From: Mesorhabditis belari
Lineage: Eukaryota; Nematoda; Chromadorea; Rhabditida; Rhabditidae
Reading direction: 5' to 3'
Assembly: GCA_958450365.1 (NCBI GenBank)
Contig: CAUEEP010000737.1
Span: forward strand, 4,174,446-4,238,445
Length of the DNA: 64,000 nt
Every line of letters starts with the position of its first letter. Position 1 is the stretch's first letter. This document shows, one piece after another, positions 21,227-32,790 of this stretch. Below the pieces are notes generated by a model. The model worked only from the letters and a program-made list of their open reading frames with translations, was not told the DNA's origin and made no database searches. Position numbers and translations under genes: made by a program.

Positions 21227-22830
21227 ATCATCGGTCGTTTATCCGAGAATATCCTTCTCGCTTTCCTGCTTTTGTTGGCCCTTTTAGCAGCAATCGGTTT
21301 AATCGCTTTCTTTGGTGTCACAATATACAGAAAGGTGAGTTTTTTTTGATTATCTTATAGCTTAAATCAAGAATAAATCTAAAATCGAATGATTCAGAGA
21401 GTCTTGTTGCACAAGAAAAACGAGGCAGCTGATGGATCGGTGGCTTTCCACGGGAATGTGATCTCGTTCAGCAATCCAGTTCTCGACAAGAATGTGAGGC
21501 ATTTCGACTAAGTTATATGGCTTCTCATTCAAGAATTATTGAACTCAAGAATTCTAGGGCTTCTGGAGCTTCTAGAACAACTTCTAGCACTTCAAGAACA
21601 ACTTCGAGAGCTTCTAGCACTTCAAGAACAACCCCTAAAAATTCTAGAATTTCAAGAACAACTTCTAGCACTTCAAGAACAACTACTAGAAAGTCTAGCA
21701 CTTCAAGAACAACTTCTAGAGCTTCAAAACTCAGAACTTCAAAACTTCAGAACTAGTACTTTAGATATAGAATTCAAGAGGTTCTAGACCTAGAGGCAAT
21801 CATAACGATCACCTAAAACATAAATGCAGCTAAAGCTACTGTGATTGAGTCCCATGAACCAACTGTGTGCCATTGACTACCAAAAGGAGCTTTTCAATTT
21901 GCAGATTAACCGATCATCGATCAAATCTCGAGCGAAGCAATCTCGACATTGAAACACACAGCACAAACTCCGAAACACCAAAGCCAGGCAGTGAAGTGAT
22001 CGGTAAAGAAACGAAAAAGATTGCTTTTGATCGTTAAAACCCAAAATTTCAGCCGCAGGAGCCGATTTGAGTATATCGATACCAAATGAGAGTGCACTAG
22101 GTCAATCGTCTGGTGGCCGACCCGCACTTCCACCAAGGCCAAAAAAAGACAAGGTGAGTCAAGGCGTTATTTTGCAAAAAGAAACGCTCATTATCGAATC
22201 AACAAAGTAGTTTAGCTATAGCAAGCGAGTTAGTGTCAACTCGAAACTGCAATCGATAACGATAATCACTTTCAATTTTGAACTGAACTTCAAAGGATAC
22301 TGTAATCGATATTTCCTAAGAAACGGATAGGCTACCGTACGCCAAAAGTATTGTTGATTACTTTAGATAGCAAAGCGTTTGTTCTAAACAGAAACTTCAA
22401 TCCGATAACCATAAACACTTCCCATTTTGAATTAAACTTTACAGCATGTAGTAATCGATACTTTCTAAGAAAAGGATAAGTTACCGCACGCCAAAGCACT
22501 GTAAACAATTGTAGACTATTGTAGACTATTGTAGACTACTGTAGACTACTGTAGACTATTGTGCTAAAACGACAATTCAATCCGATAACAAAAAAAACAC
22601 TTTCAATCTTGAACTAAACTCATACGATACTTTAAGCAAATACGGAATCGAATAAAACCCAGACAACTTACAGTATCGAACAAAAACAAGAGAACTTACG
22701 GCATCGCATAAAACCCAGACAACTTACGGTATTTCAGAACTCAAAGAAAAAAGAAGAAATGTCATTCGAAAACCCGTTAGCAATGGAGAAAATCGATCTA
22801 AACGACGAGGGCGAGGTGGCAGACGTTTAG
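21227..22830 (+). CDS. C-terminus of a single-pass receptor, LRP/megalin-like
   Basis: Exons are 21227-21334, 21398-21493, 21904-22002, 22053-22153 and 22738-22830 (stop TAG). The first encodes a membrane helix ([22 protein letters not shown]) followed by basic residues. The cytoplasmic part has two Asn-Pro motifs (SFSNPVLD and SFENPLAM) and a proline-rich PALPPRPKK, as in endocytic receptor tails of the LRP family. These motifs usually recruit PTB- or SH3-domain adaptors. All joins are in phase except 21493 to 21904, which is off by one. Nothing encoding the ectodomain is directly upstream: a MITE and repeats are there instead. LRP-type ectodomain exons do occur at 53.8-58.4 kb on the same strand, but downstream, so one collinear gene is not possible here. 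Confidence 0.45.
21541..21752 (+). repeat. Minisatellite (CTTCTAGCACTTCAAGAACAA units)
   Basis: About ten imperfect units of roughly 20-27 bases lie in the intron between the second and third exons of the receptor tail. It gives artificial Ser/Arg/Thr-rich ORFs. Confidence 0.85.
22495..22563 (+). repeat. Tandem TGTAGACTAYT repeat
   Basis: Five to six copies of an 11-base unit (TGTAGACTATT or TGTAGACTACT) lie inside the last intron of the receptor-tail gene. Flanking 22200-22700 has further short direct repeats. Confidence 0.8.
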
Positions 22831-23703
22831 CCGACTATCGGAACATTAATTATCACTAAAAAAAAGCCAAAAAAAATAAAAATCAATTCTGGTGCTCAAT
22901 AATCTATTATCGACATATCTCTAAGTCCCCTCAAAAGTTGCGCTGTAAATTCTTCCTAATGCTCAACATATTTCTCGAGTAAAGAGTTGTTTTTGATAGA
23001 AAATTCTATAAATTCTCGAGTTTCAACTCAACTCTAAATATTTTTACGATAATTTTCCTCTTTTTTTACCGTAATCTTACCCAGTGATCATTTTTTGTGA
23101 TACATTTTTTGCACTTATTTATTCACCCCTATTAAGAATTGTGCCTGTTTCTTTTTTCCTCTTGCGCTAGTGCCTTCGCCGGTTAGCCAGTCATCATATC
23201 ACTTTTGTGTATTTTGACGCTTAAAGTACGGTAGTTTCTACAAAAAAAATACTGTAATTAGCCTAAATATCTTAGTGCCATATAGCAAGCCAACTGCAAT
23301 CACCAGGGTTTTCTAAAAATCTAGAAAAGCTACAGTATTTTTCAGACGAAAGGCTGCCGCACTTTTCAGCTCAAAAGTTACAGTATCTTTCAGACGAAAG
23401 TCTACAGTACTACAGTACTTTTGAGAAAACGGGGACAAGCTATCGCGGTCAAAAGAGTACTGTAGCTTATACCGAAGATTTAGCATCAAATAGAAATCAC
23501 AAAACTCAATGACTTTCTACCAAAAGAATAGTGAAATCGGTTTTTTTCTTAAAAAATAGAAAAACTACCGTGCCATTGAAGCGTCAAAATTTTTGCGATA
23601 GGTTTTCCCCGCATCAAATTCAATTTACCCACCCTGTAAACTCCGGCGCTCAAAAGCCCCCACTTATTCGTGCCAAAACGAGTATTTTATTTTCGAAACA
23701 AAC
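22831..23703. other. 3' flank of the receptor-tail gene, no gene seen
   Basis: AT-rich sequence with several short CTACAGTAC/TACAGTA-type motifs at 23220-23470. No coding region is supported. Confidence 0.5.
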
Positions 23704-23989
23704 TGTGCAGAAAAGTAGCTCTTTTCTGCTTTTCTATCTTTCGGGAATATTGAAATCTTATTTGATGTTTTGATTGTCTCTGTATTCCCCTTGATCGACC
23801 AAAAGATCGTTTTGTGTGATAAAAGGGTCTGGGGCTCCACTTTGTATTGCTTTTATTCCCTGTCTTTTTGCACTGAACCAACGATTGATTTATTTATTGT
23901 ATTTTCTCGCTAGACTAGTTATTTTGCCAGATTCTAAATAAAGTTTCTAAATATTCATTATCCCTTCGTCTTCTCTCAAACACTGCACA
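23704..23989 (+). repeat. 5' LTR of Bel/Pao element 1
   Basis: It runs TGTGCAGAAAAG...CACTGCACA. Its first 55 bases recur at 29175-29229, which defines the left LTR edge. An AATAAA lies at about 23937 near the right end. The right edge is inferred from the TG...CA ends and the following TTTGGTGCGC, a likely tRNA primer site. Confidence 0.75.
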
Positions 23990-24621
23990 AATTTGGTGCG
24001 CAGTCCAACTACGACACCCGGTGAGACCGTGAGTACGTGGAGATCTGTGGAGCCACACGGAGTGGTGACCCAGCATCGGCCCTGCTTGCCGTGAATCACG
24101 TGAGTCAACTGGAGCAACTCGATAGACGCCCAATCAAGGAAAGGCTCAAGTCCATTTTCGAGTTATCGAGTAGTGAAGCAGAGAGTATCGCGAGAGAGAG
24201 AAAAACGACAAGAAGAAAGGGAACCGTCGAAGAGAGAGAGCCGAGTGCGAGAAAGTGTATCGACGGAAAAGAAACGAGCGAGAAAAAGCGAGAGACCACG
24301 AGCGGAAGAAAGAAAGCCGACGTCGTGTGAGAGGATCGCCTTCAAGAAAGAGAAGAAGGAATCATTTGAGAGAGACCGTGCGGAGAGAGGGATCACCGAG
24401 AGAGCGTGACCTTCATAGAGAGAGCAGAGCAGTGCAGACGGAGAGAGTCTCACTTGCTAGCGTCGCGGTCCAGACGGATAAGAGCGACAAGAGACGAGAG
24501 CGAGAGAGGGGAAGAAAGCGTCGTGAGTGGAGAGAGAGACAGCTTCTTCTTTTGTGAAAACCCCATCGGAGAGAGGGCCGCAACGTGACCGCAACGAGCC
24601 CAATAAGCCACCAAACTCGAA
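23990..24621 (+). other. Leader of Bel/Pao element 1
   Basis: Untranslated leader between LTR and gag. It begins with a candidate primer-binding site (TTTGGTGCGCAGTCC) and is dominated by GAGAGAG-rich sequence at 24160-24560. Arg/Glu-rich ORFs here are compositional. Confidence 0.6.
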
Positions 24622-25872
24622 ATGAGCTCAAATATCAGAAGCCGGTACACCAGAGCCATCAACCAATTCAAGACGTTGAATGAAGGGATCAGTGAACAAG
24701 ACGATCATGTTAAAAAGCTACTTGAATCGTACTTGCCAGTAAACCTCAAAAAGAGTGTTGATTTTCTTCAAGAAAAGGTGTCGGATATCCAGGGCTATCT
24801 GCAGAAATTCAACGAAAGCGAGGACAGATGGTACGCTCTTATTGCCACGATGAATGCTGAAGACAGAACGGCTGAGTACGACGTGATGAAAAAGTACTTG
24901 GAAGCTGAGGAGGGCCCGGAAGATGCTGGAGAACACGCACACACACTCATCACTCAGTTCAAGAAATTGATCGCGTCTGGTGAACGAAAACTGGTGGAAA
25001 TCGAGAACAAAAAGGCCCCAGGGACCATCTCGCCAACAGTGGTCACCCCACCGACGACCACAGTTACCACAGCGAGTGCTACAACAGCGCCAGTCCAGCA
25101 TTTCAAAGTAGACAAAATTCCACTGCCAGATCTTGAGGGTAGTGCAACGTACAGACGGTTCTTTCAAGCCTTTGACCGCACCGTGCACTGCCAACCGTGG
25201 GACGACGATGTCAAGCTCACCTACTTGATGCCACATTTGAAGGGCGAAGCCGCAAAAGCCGTCGCTGGCTTTGACTTGACAAAAGAAAACTACAAGCTTG
25301 TGCGAGAGAGATTGAAAACACGTTTCGGGGATGAAACGATGCTGAAGAACGCTCTTCTCCAAAAGATTCTGAGTCTGAAGAAAGCGGGAGAGAGCTACCG
25401 AGAAACAGTTGCGTTCGTAGACGAGATGGAAGCACTGGTACAGCAAGCGGAGAGTCTCCAAATGACCGGAGAATCCGAAGCAATTCGATTGGCAGTGGAG
25501 AAATCGCTGCCGACATGGCTCGAGGCTCAAGTTTTTACAAAAAAGGTCGGCCACCCGAAGTGGGATCTGAAGGCGTTGAGAGATCTGATTGGACGAATCA
25601 TGCGAGCCGGAGCCGAGAGAGATTCATTGCACTTTCAAGGGATTTCAGCCGAGAAAGTCACAACCATGCAGGTTGTTCAGAACTTCGCAAAGTCCTATGG
25701 GCAACAGCAGCAACACAAAGTGGTGGTAAACAGAAAACCTTCCAGTCTGTCCCACAAAAGGCGCCCGAAGAAAGACGCAAATTTTGCGGTTTTTGCCAAA
25801 GTCAAGACGCTCACTGGTCAACTGAGTGTCACTTATCCGGGCAAGAGCGATGGGCTAAGGCGAGAGAATTAA
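24622..25872 (+). CDS. Bel/Pao gag (DUF1759-like)
   Basis: The ORF starts at ATG 24622 and is open to 25872, but the true frame leaves it near 25730-25760. The N-terminal 130 residues look coiled-coil-like. A Thr-rich linker follows (residues about 135-155), then a capsid-like region with LPDLEGSATYRRFFQAFD and LMPHLKGEAAKAV, which match the DUF1759 gag family. The last 40 residues (basic, no zinc knuckles) are out of frame with the nucleocapsid encoded by the next ORF. This is either a lesion or a programmed frameshift site; the overlap is long, so a lesion is more likely. Confidence 0.75.
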   Translation: MSSNIRSRYTRAINQFKTLNEGISEQDDHVKKLLESYLPVNLKKSVDFLQEKVSDIQGYLQKFNESEDRWYALIATMNAEDRTAEYDVMKKYLEAEEGPEDAGEHAHTLITQFKKLIASGERKLVEIENKKAPGTISPTVVTPPTTTVTTASATTAPVQHFKVDKIPLPDLEGSATYRRFFQAFDRTVHCQPWDDDVKLTYLMPHLKGEAAKAVAGFDLTKENYKLVRERLKTRFGDETMLKNALLQKILSLKKAGESYRETVAFVDEMEALVQQAESLQMTGESEAIRLAVEKSLPTWLEAQVFTKKVGHPKWDLKALRDLIGRIMRAGAERDSLHFQGISAEKVTTMQVVQNFAKSYGQQQQHKVVVNRKPSSLSHKRRPKKDANFAVFAKVKTLTGQLSVTYPGKSDGLRREN

Positions 25873-26405
25873 AGCTGTGCTACAACTGTCTGCGAGAGGG
25901 ACATGGATTGAGCAAGTGCCGATCCATGGGCTATCGTTCATGCAACAAGCCACATCACACATCCTTGTGCTCAAAGGGCGATGCCAAGAAGCCACCAAGT
26001 ACTCCACCGAGACAGCAACAAGCACAGATCCGACCTCAAGGTGGTGGCATGCAAAGAGTTCGACCGAACTCCTCTCGTCCCTCATCAAATGCGACCCCAG
26101 CATTGGGTCCTGAAGCGGTAGTGATTTCGGCCGATTGTCTGCGAGACGGTGAAGCGCTGGTGACCGGGGAAGTGCATCTCTTCAACCCGGACAGCCAGAT
26201 CACAGGCACAACACTTGCATTCTTCGACTGTGGTGCCAACAAAACCTACATGACGAGCAAAGCAGCTGACGCTCTCAAGCTCGTGACTGGTCCACCAAAG
26301 TCGTTCCTTGTCAACACCTTTGCCGGTAGTCAAACGATGACATGCCGAAAAGCGGACATCGAACTAAGAGTGAAGAAAGGAACGAATTTCAAAACGAAGA
26401 CATAA
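25710..26405 (+). CDS. Bel/Pao zinc knuckles and aspartic protease (DUF1758-like)
   Basis: This part of the frame (open from 25515) continues gag. It encodes CGFCQSQDAHWSTEC, CYNCLREGHGLSKC and a third Cys/His cluster, typical of Bel/Pao nucleocapsid. Then comes a protease core with LAFFDCGANKTYM. The usual active-site D-S/T-G is D-C-G here. The frame ends at 26405, before the reverse transcriptase, and the second half of the protease appears to be missing, so a deletion joins protease to RT. Confidence 0.7.
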   Translation, partial: ATQSGGKQKTFQSVPQKAPEERRKFCGFCQSQDAHWSTECHLSGQERWAKARELKLCYNCLREGHGLSKCRSMGYRSCNKPHHTSLCSKGDAKKPPSTPPRQQQAQIRPQGGGMQRVRPNSSRPSSNATPALGPEAVVISADCLRDGEALVTGEVHLFNPDSQITGTTLAFFDCGANKTYMTSKAADALKLVTGPPKSFLVNTFAGSQTMTCRKADIELRVKKGTNFKTKT

Positions 26406-27490
26406 TTGAAGAAGTGCCACCGGCACAGATCGAAAAGTCGCTATACGGTCGAGTGACGTATCATCCATTTCATCAACTTTCCAAGAAGGCAAGAATTGTA
26501 CACAATGCGAGTGCAGCCAAGAAAGGAGAGATCTCGCTGAACGGTCGATTGTTCAAGGGACCCACGATGCTGCCTCATTTGGTGGGAATGTTGTTCAGAT
26601 TCAGAGCCTGGGAATCGATTGCGTTGGGGGACATCAAAGGAGCATACCTTCAACTTGCTCTGAATCAGGCTGACAAAGATCTGCCTAGATTCGTCGTGCC
26701 ACGTGACTGGAGCCAACCAATCTCGACTCGAAACATCATGTACATGAGGTTCAAGAGATTGAACTTTGGTCTCGTCTGCTCAGCTTTTTTATTGGCTGGA
26801 GCGTTAAAGCTGCTTTTCGGAGAAGACGACGAGATCGGTGAGGAGATCTTGAAAAATTGCTACGTGGACAACATCATGACCACCGGTGACAGCATTGAAG
26901 AAGCGGTTGAGAAATTGAAATATGCGAAAAAGCGACTAGCGGATGCCTCAATGGAGTTGAGAGACCTCGTATGCAACGACCATAAACAAAACGTGGAGTG
27001 GGAATTTGCTGCAGAAGTAATGAAGATGTTGGGCTTGAATTGGCGAATCTACGACGAGACTCTCGAGTTTGAGATTCCAGTGCTCGACTGGAAGAACTTG
27101 ACCAAGCGGAAGTTCCTCTCATGGATCGCTTGTGTGTACGATCCGCTAGGCTTGCTAAGTCCAGTTTTCTTCGCCTTCTTGCAGACACCACAAGGAGAAA
27201 TCCCCATGCGAGCATGGGCGGTGAAAGACGTGACGGTCTACGAGCGAGCACCGAAAAGAGTGAGTAAGACGGAACACTGTCCGAATGTAACGATCAGTTG
27301 CACTGACGAAGGATTCGAAATCAAGGGTGGTCCTCGGTGCGTGGACTTGATGGAAGTCTGTGCGACTGTGGGCGACAAGAGAGACTGCACTCACTACGAA
27401 GAGATATCCGAGATCATCCGCCCAATGCCACCAAAGGAATTTTTGGTACATGAACACCGAGGAGACGTCACGCTTGGCGTGATGGGATGA
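26342..27490 (+). CDS. Bel/Pao reverse transcriptase-A17 fused in frame to env
   Basis: Real homology starts at about 26400. RT motifs are RIVHNASA, ALGDIKGAYLQL, RFKRLNFGL and CYVDNIM (YVDN in place of the more usual YVDD; the second catalytic Asp is Asn). The Pao-type A17 region follows (FLSWIACVYDPLGLLSPVF). Right after this, at about 27163, the protein continues with LQTPQGEIPMRAWAV, which matches the env-like N-terminal half of element 2. RNase H, integrase and part of env are therefore deleted, and the two remaining parts are fused in frame. The frame is lost at about 27470. Confidence 0.75.
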   Translation: MPKSGHRTKSEERNEFQNEDIIEEVPPAQIEKSLYGRVTYHPFHQLSKKARIVHNASAAKKGEISLNGRLFKGPTMLPHLVGMLFRFRAWESIALGDIKGAYLQLALNQADKDLPRFVVPRDWSQPISTRNIMYMRFKRLNFGLVCSAFLLAGALKLLFGEDDEIGEEILKNCYVDNIMTTGDSIEEAVEKLKYAKKRLADASMELRDLVCNDHKQNVEWEFAAEVMKMLGLNWRIYDETLEFEIPVLDWKNLTKRKFLSWIACVYDPLGLLSPVFFAFLQTPQGEIPMRAWAVKDVTVYERAPKRVSKTEHCPNVTISCTDEGFEIKGGPRCVDLMEVCATVGDKRDCTHYEEISEIIRPMPPKEFLVHEHRGDVTLGVMG

Positions 27491-29157
27491 TCACTGCACA
27501 AGACTCGATCGAGTGCCCAGCCAAGGACATCTGTGACGTGGCAAATTGCTTGGTGTGCTGGACAGTATATTTCACACCAAGATGTGCTGTCAGGCGAATC
27601 GGTGGCACGATGATTCGAGTCGTTTTGGGGGTGCTGAGCTTAGCGGGCATTGTTTTGGCAATCAAAAGATTGAGAAGATATCGACGACGACGAGCGTGGG
27701 CCACACCAAGAAATCTGATGAGAATGTCGGTCTTCCTGCTGCTCCCACGTATGGTGGGAGGGTGTGGGCAAGTCATGGCTTTCCACGCACAAAGTCGACA
27801 GTGTCATGTGCACAGGAACGGGATAGTGTCGTGCACATTTGATGAAACGACAATGATCGCCTTGCGAGGACATGAAGAGGCTTGTATTGTGTTCAGAGAC
27901 CACGAGGACCGCCCCGTGACGACTTTGAAAATTTTTGCGACCCCGTAATACCGTTGTTCGCCTACTCGACGTGCCTACACGCGGAACGTCAAGCTGATCA
28001 CGATCTACTCGAGAAGATGCGGTGGTATGGGAGAGTGCACGGGGACAAGATGTTCGCAAGTTGAGCCCGACACGGAGCTGGTGGAGTTCAAGGATGTGAA
28101 CGACAGACCTGGCGTGACTCGACGCCAAGAAGCGTGTTCAGGACCCGGTTGTGGGTGCTTGACATTTTCCAGCGGTTGCTTCTTCTGGCGAACCTACGTT
28201 GAGCCTAGGAATGAGGACATCATTGAAGTGACCGAATGCGAATGGGAAAAAGGCCTCGAAATTGAATGGCTATTTGAAGACGGGAAGGGCGGCAAGTCCA
28301 TTGTCAAGGGTGACGGAATTGAGATTGGGGCCATGACAATCGCATCGGATCGCACTCTTCTCCCCAGAACCTTTGCGAAAACGAACAAAAAGACAAGAAT
28401 CTAGTCGGAAAGTGAGATCCAGGCAGCTTGATTGTTCAGCTGCCCCAACAAGGAGAATGCCATGGGACTGACGAAAGAGTGCCATCTCGACTCGAAACAA
28501 ATTGATTGTCGTCAAGCGGATGATCGGATGCTATGCGAAAGTCGCGGCAACGACTTCCTGGTCGAAGAGTCGAGGGTTTTGCCGCAATTTATTGGAGAGA
28601 ACCTCTATAAGGAGACGGACGGCGAGATCAAAGTGCAAGCCAAAGGTTCATCATCCATTCAAGTTAAGGTCAACGGATTGAAAGCGCAAACACAAGTAGA
28701 TGTATCGGCGTGTCATTTGATGGAGAGCGAATTGACCGGCTGCTTCGCGTGCGAAGTCGGGGCCAGCTTGAAGTACCTTTGCCGATCCGAATTCGGCAAA
28801 CAACTGGCGGAATTGCGATGTGGAACAGTCTCGGCGGTGCTTCAATGCGATGGGACCCATCAGAAACGAGTGACCAACATGAGGTTTCAACAAGCGGTGA
28901 TCGACCAAGAATGCGAGCTGAAGTGTTCAGGTGGGACCAGGAAAGCGAAGGTCACCGGTCACCTTGTCTATGTTCCAAACTACGGAGATCGGTGGATCAC
29001 TGGAGATGCGACGATGAAGGAGCGGTCAATGTGGGACGAGTTGAAGGAGTTTGCGAAGGCGGTGGTAACTGATCATCTTCCAATTCTCTTAAGTTTTGTC
29101 GCCGTCTTACTTCTTTTGCCCAAGCTTATTAAATTTGTTGTCAGATTGTTCCTTTAA
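27487..29157 (+). pseudogene. Env-like phlebovirus-type glycoprotein, broken
   Basis: This is the remainder of the envelope-like protein, in pieces at 27487-27948, 28027-28404 and 28432-29157, with frame changes or stops between them. Recognisable features are the Cys-rich CSGPGCGCLTFSSGCFF (the position of the phlebovirus Gc-type fusion region), many conserved Cys, and a C-terminal membrane segment (PILLSFVAVLLLLPKLI). Element 2 has the same order of features. It is a relic glycoprotein gene of a retroelement and not functional as it stands. Confidence 0.7.
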
Positions 29158-29174
29158 CTTTTTGCGTGTGGGAG

Positions 29175-29229
29175 TGTGCAGAAAAGTAGCTCTTTTCTGC
29201 TTTTCTATCTTTCGGGAATATTGAAATCT
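29175..29229 (+). repeat. 3' LTR remnant of Bel/Pao element 1
   Basis: It matches the first 55 bases of the 5' LTR, then diverges abruptly at 29230. The stretch GTGTGGGAG just before it may be the remains of the polypurine tract. Confidence 0.85.
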
Positions 29230-30200
29230 GGAGCTTCAAATGATCAACCCTTACCATCCGCTTCAAATGGGCATCATGCCGCCGCATTTAAACGTATTGT
29301 TTTTAAATCTTTTCTTAAAAGTGAAATAATATCTTAAAGTCTTCGGTTTAAGTCATCAAACCATAGAAAATTCTCCTGGTTTTTTTGCGTTTTTCATAAA
29401 CAAACGCTGTCTTTAGAAATTGATTCTTCCGAGCTACTCAATTAGCGCTCAAATTTTGCTATGATTTGTTATTTAAACCGAAAAAGTACATCATAGAAAA
29501 TTCTCTAAACCCTAACCGCCGACAAAAAAACTAAAGCATGTGTGCATATGCGTGATTTTCTTTTGCACTAGATCCACTAGCGTACAAAACGGTGACAAGC
29601 TAAATGGGCTAACTCTTCTAAACTTTGAAAGCAATTTTTCTCGTTGTAAACAAAATCATTGCAAAAAAGCTAACTTTTTAGTGTTCCGTTTGCGAATTTT
29701 CTTACATTTGATCTTACACAAAGTTGCCTGACTAACGAAATAGGGTTTTGGTTGGTGATTACCGAAAGATTTTTGGAGAAATTGACTTCCAACGCCTAGT
29801 TGAAGATCCTAAAGGCGTATCTTTTCTTTGTCGTTTTAGCAGTTTTCTTGCCTATTTTCCGAAAGCAAAAATATTTCCATTTCATGGTCTCTTTAGTGTT
29901 GAAATTGCAATCGTTGATAGCTTTTCGCGACACCCTCAAGGGTTACATATTGGCTTTTGAATAGGTTTTCATTTCTTGGCCAATATTGACTTTCATTTAT
30001 CTATGCTCGATAGATTTTCACATGTTCTATGCTTGAAAGTGGTCTCTGAATGTTCGAAAGGTACCTCATAACGACTTTTTATTAGTTGGCTGATCCGAAT
30101 CGACGGCTCTTGTTTAGAAATCTTCTTGCACGATAGCTACTCGAAAGATTTGAGTGTTTTTTTTCTTTCAGAAAAGGCGCAAAATTAGTGTCTGTGGGTG
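29230..30200. other. No gene seen
   Basis: AT-rich interval between the Bel element and the inverted repeat at 30201. Short ORFs (for example 29748-29960) have no family support. Confidence 0.45.
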
Positions 30201-30407
30201 ATAAACATCTTGAAAACAGTACAAAACACTGAAACCTAGACAAATCAACTTGACAAATCCAGCATATATTCCAGACAAACAAAACGAAAAAATGACTATT
30301 TTAAACAGGTAGTGCTTTAAAATGGGGTCTGGTACGTAAAATATGCTGGATTTGTCAAGTTGATTTGTCTAGCTGTCAGTGTTTTGTACTGTTTTCAAGT
30401 TGTTTAT
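30201..30407. repeat. Inverted repeat with arms of about 67 bp
   Basis: Arms 30201-30267 and 30341-30407 are imperfect reverse complements (CAAATCAACTTGACAAATCCAGC against GCTGGATTTGTCAAGTTGATTTG) around a spacer of about 73 bases. This is probably a small foldback or MITE just upstream of the F-box pseudogene. Confidence 0.8.
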
Positions 30408-30656
30408 AGCATATCGTGCCAAATTTCACCCAATAATGTAAAAATAGACTGGGGTTTTCGTTAAAGTTCCACATGATTTTATGCGTAATTTTTCGGCACT
30501 AGACCCGTGCAATGGATCAATTTTAGCATTTCAACAAAACTTTTATTGGATTTCACGCTTTAGAAAACAAGCATTTACTACTAAAATGCTGAAAGTGATC
30601 GATTGCATTGATTTGCTCTTTGCAAAGACTAATTCTTTTTATTTACAGGTAGAAAG

Positions 30657-31700
30657 ATGCCAATCAAGATGCCATTCACAATGCCATTCAAGATGCAAAA
30701 TCTTACAACATTTCCAATCGACCGTCTTTCCTTCGATCTGAAGTTGGAGGTTTTGGAACAATTGGAGGCAACCCTTGTGAATAAATTGGTGAAAGTCAAT
30801 CAAGGATTCCAACGAATGATTTCGGATCGGCCATCGCTCGTTTTGGGACATCACGTGTGGAAGATTGTATTTAGGTTTAATTCAGACGAAATCAAAAAAA
30901 TCTCCTTCAAGAAGCTGTTTCATCGTTCACCTGAGATCCGTCTGGAGGTCATTCGTCATTTCCCTTTCATTAAAAACATACGGTCGTGTTACGAATTGCA
31001 CTTATACAACGACAACGGATTCAAAGATGCTTACGTCGCTTTTCTGAAACAATTAGAGGCAGTGAATCCTTGTGGTTATTTAGATGCGCGCCTCAGGACC
31101 TGGAGTTGTTTTTTCACTTGTCAATCAAGGAATTCGTGATGTTTGGCATCAAACCTCCTCAATCAACAGAAGAAGCTCGATCAACAAAAGATCTTGTTAA
31201 GCATTTCATTGAGAATCAACTCAACAAATGTGGAAAAGCCTCTTTTCATTGTGAGGATGATGATTCCTTCTACTTATACTATAATGCTTCGATAAAGACC
31301 CACATCAAACATGTTGCATTTCTTCCTCTCGAAATCATGTCTTCCCCTTCTTTTGGAAATCTCGTTTTTTCAGTCATTCAATAGATTGTCAGCCACGGAG
31401 TGCCGAGCAAAAACCCCGCAGCTGTTGTTGAAGTTGTGAACAATTCTCGTCGCGATAGAGGCTAAAATCGCTGATTTTCTCAGGGGTTATCCAGGGATCA
31501 AAGAAATCAGCGGAGAAAATCGTCATTCATTCGTTGCCGAGGCAAACGATCGTTGCAAGAAAAGCGAATTATTCACTGTGTCAATGAAAGCTTTCTTTTT
31601 CCGACGAAGTATCGATGTGACGAGAGATTGCATCTACATATTGCCCTCGAGTGGATTTTTTGCCTTTTACATCAAGCCTGATGAAAGGCTCGATCATTGA
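30657..31700 (+). pseudogene. F-box-like pseudogene, paralog of 2896-3934
   Basis: It starts with ATG 30657 just after a TTTACAG acceptor, as in the paralog. The N-terminus has FPIDRLSFDLKLEVLEQL and VKVNQGFQRM. The frame shifts at about 31085. Then PQDLELFFHLS and ENQLNKCGKASFH continue, a TAG stop interrupts at 31382, IVSHGVPSKN follows in the same frame, and a second shift occurs at about 31460. The last part (KIADFLRGYPGIKEI ... FFAFYIKP) ends at TGA about 31700. With at least three lesions this copy is clearly dead. Its full-length match to the other copy confirms how that one's two frames join. Confidence 0.75.
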
Positions 31701-32052
31701 TGTTTTATTGCTGTTTTACTGAAGTCACATTGTTGTAATGTAACAATATTTTAGATTTTAGAGACAATTCTTTCCTGTACGTTTATGTTTTCTGAGCCAC
31801 AAGCGGCTATGTATTTACATATTGGGCTCACTTTTTTCATGCACCATGAATAAAGTATGATTATTATTGTTTGTTATTCCTGTTAAAAATAAATTTGTAA
31901 ACGCAAAAATAACTTCAGCTGTTTAGAAGAAGGTAGAAACTATTGTTTAACTTGAAAATCATTTTGAACTTGAGATATTGAAATTATCGAAGACCGTTGG
32001 TGAAATTGTGAATTTGATGGCTTATTACCTGTACTTACTGTATTTGTTATAG

Positions 32053-32790
<738 letters not shown>

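Larger units (their letters stand above)
23704..29229 (+). mobile_element. Bel/Pao LTR retrotransposon 1, internally deleted
   Basis: 5' LTR 23704-23989, purine-rich leader, gag (DUF1759-like), zinc knuckles and protease, reverse transcriptase, Pao-type A17 region, then an env-like glycoprotein and a 55-base remnant of the 3' LTR at 29175-29229. RNase H, integrase and the N-terminal part of env are absent. Several frameshifts and stops separate the parts. The organisation matches nematode Bel elements with a phlebovirus-like envelope (Cer7/Tas type). Without integrase and a full 3' LTR it cannot be autonomous. Confidence 0.85.

Noticed and set aside
21517..21787. Ser/Arg/Thr- or Leu/Gln-rich repeat proteins
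   Set aside because: Minisatellite within an intron; several frames are open merely because the unit lacks stops.
24160..24560. Arg/Glu-rich ORFs in the Bel leader
   Set aside because: They come from the GAGAGA-rich composition and overlap in several frames with no start or splice logic.
24718..25554. 278-codon minus-strand ORF opposite gag
   Set aside because: Shadow of the gag gene; it has no recognisable domain, and the plus strand explains the openness.
23704..29229. Bel/Pao element 1 as an active, complete element
   Set aside because: Integrase and RNase H are absent, the 3' LTR is cut to 55 bases, and several frame breaks are present.
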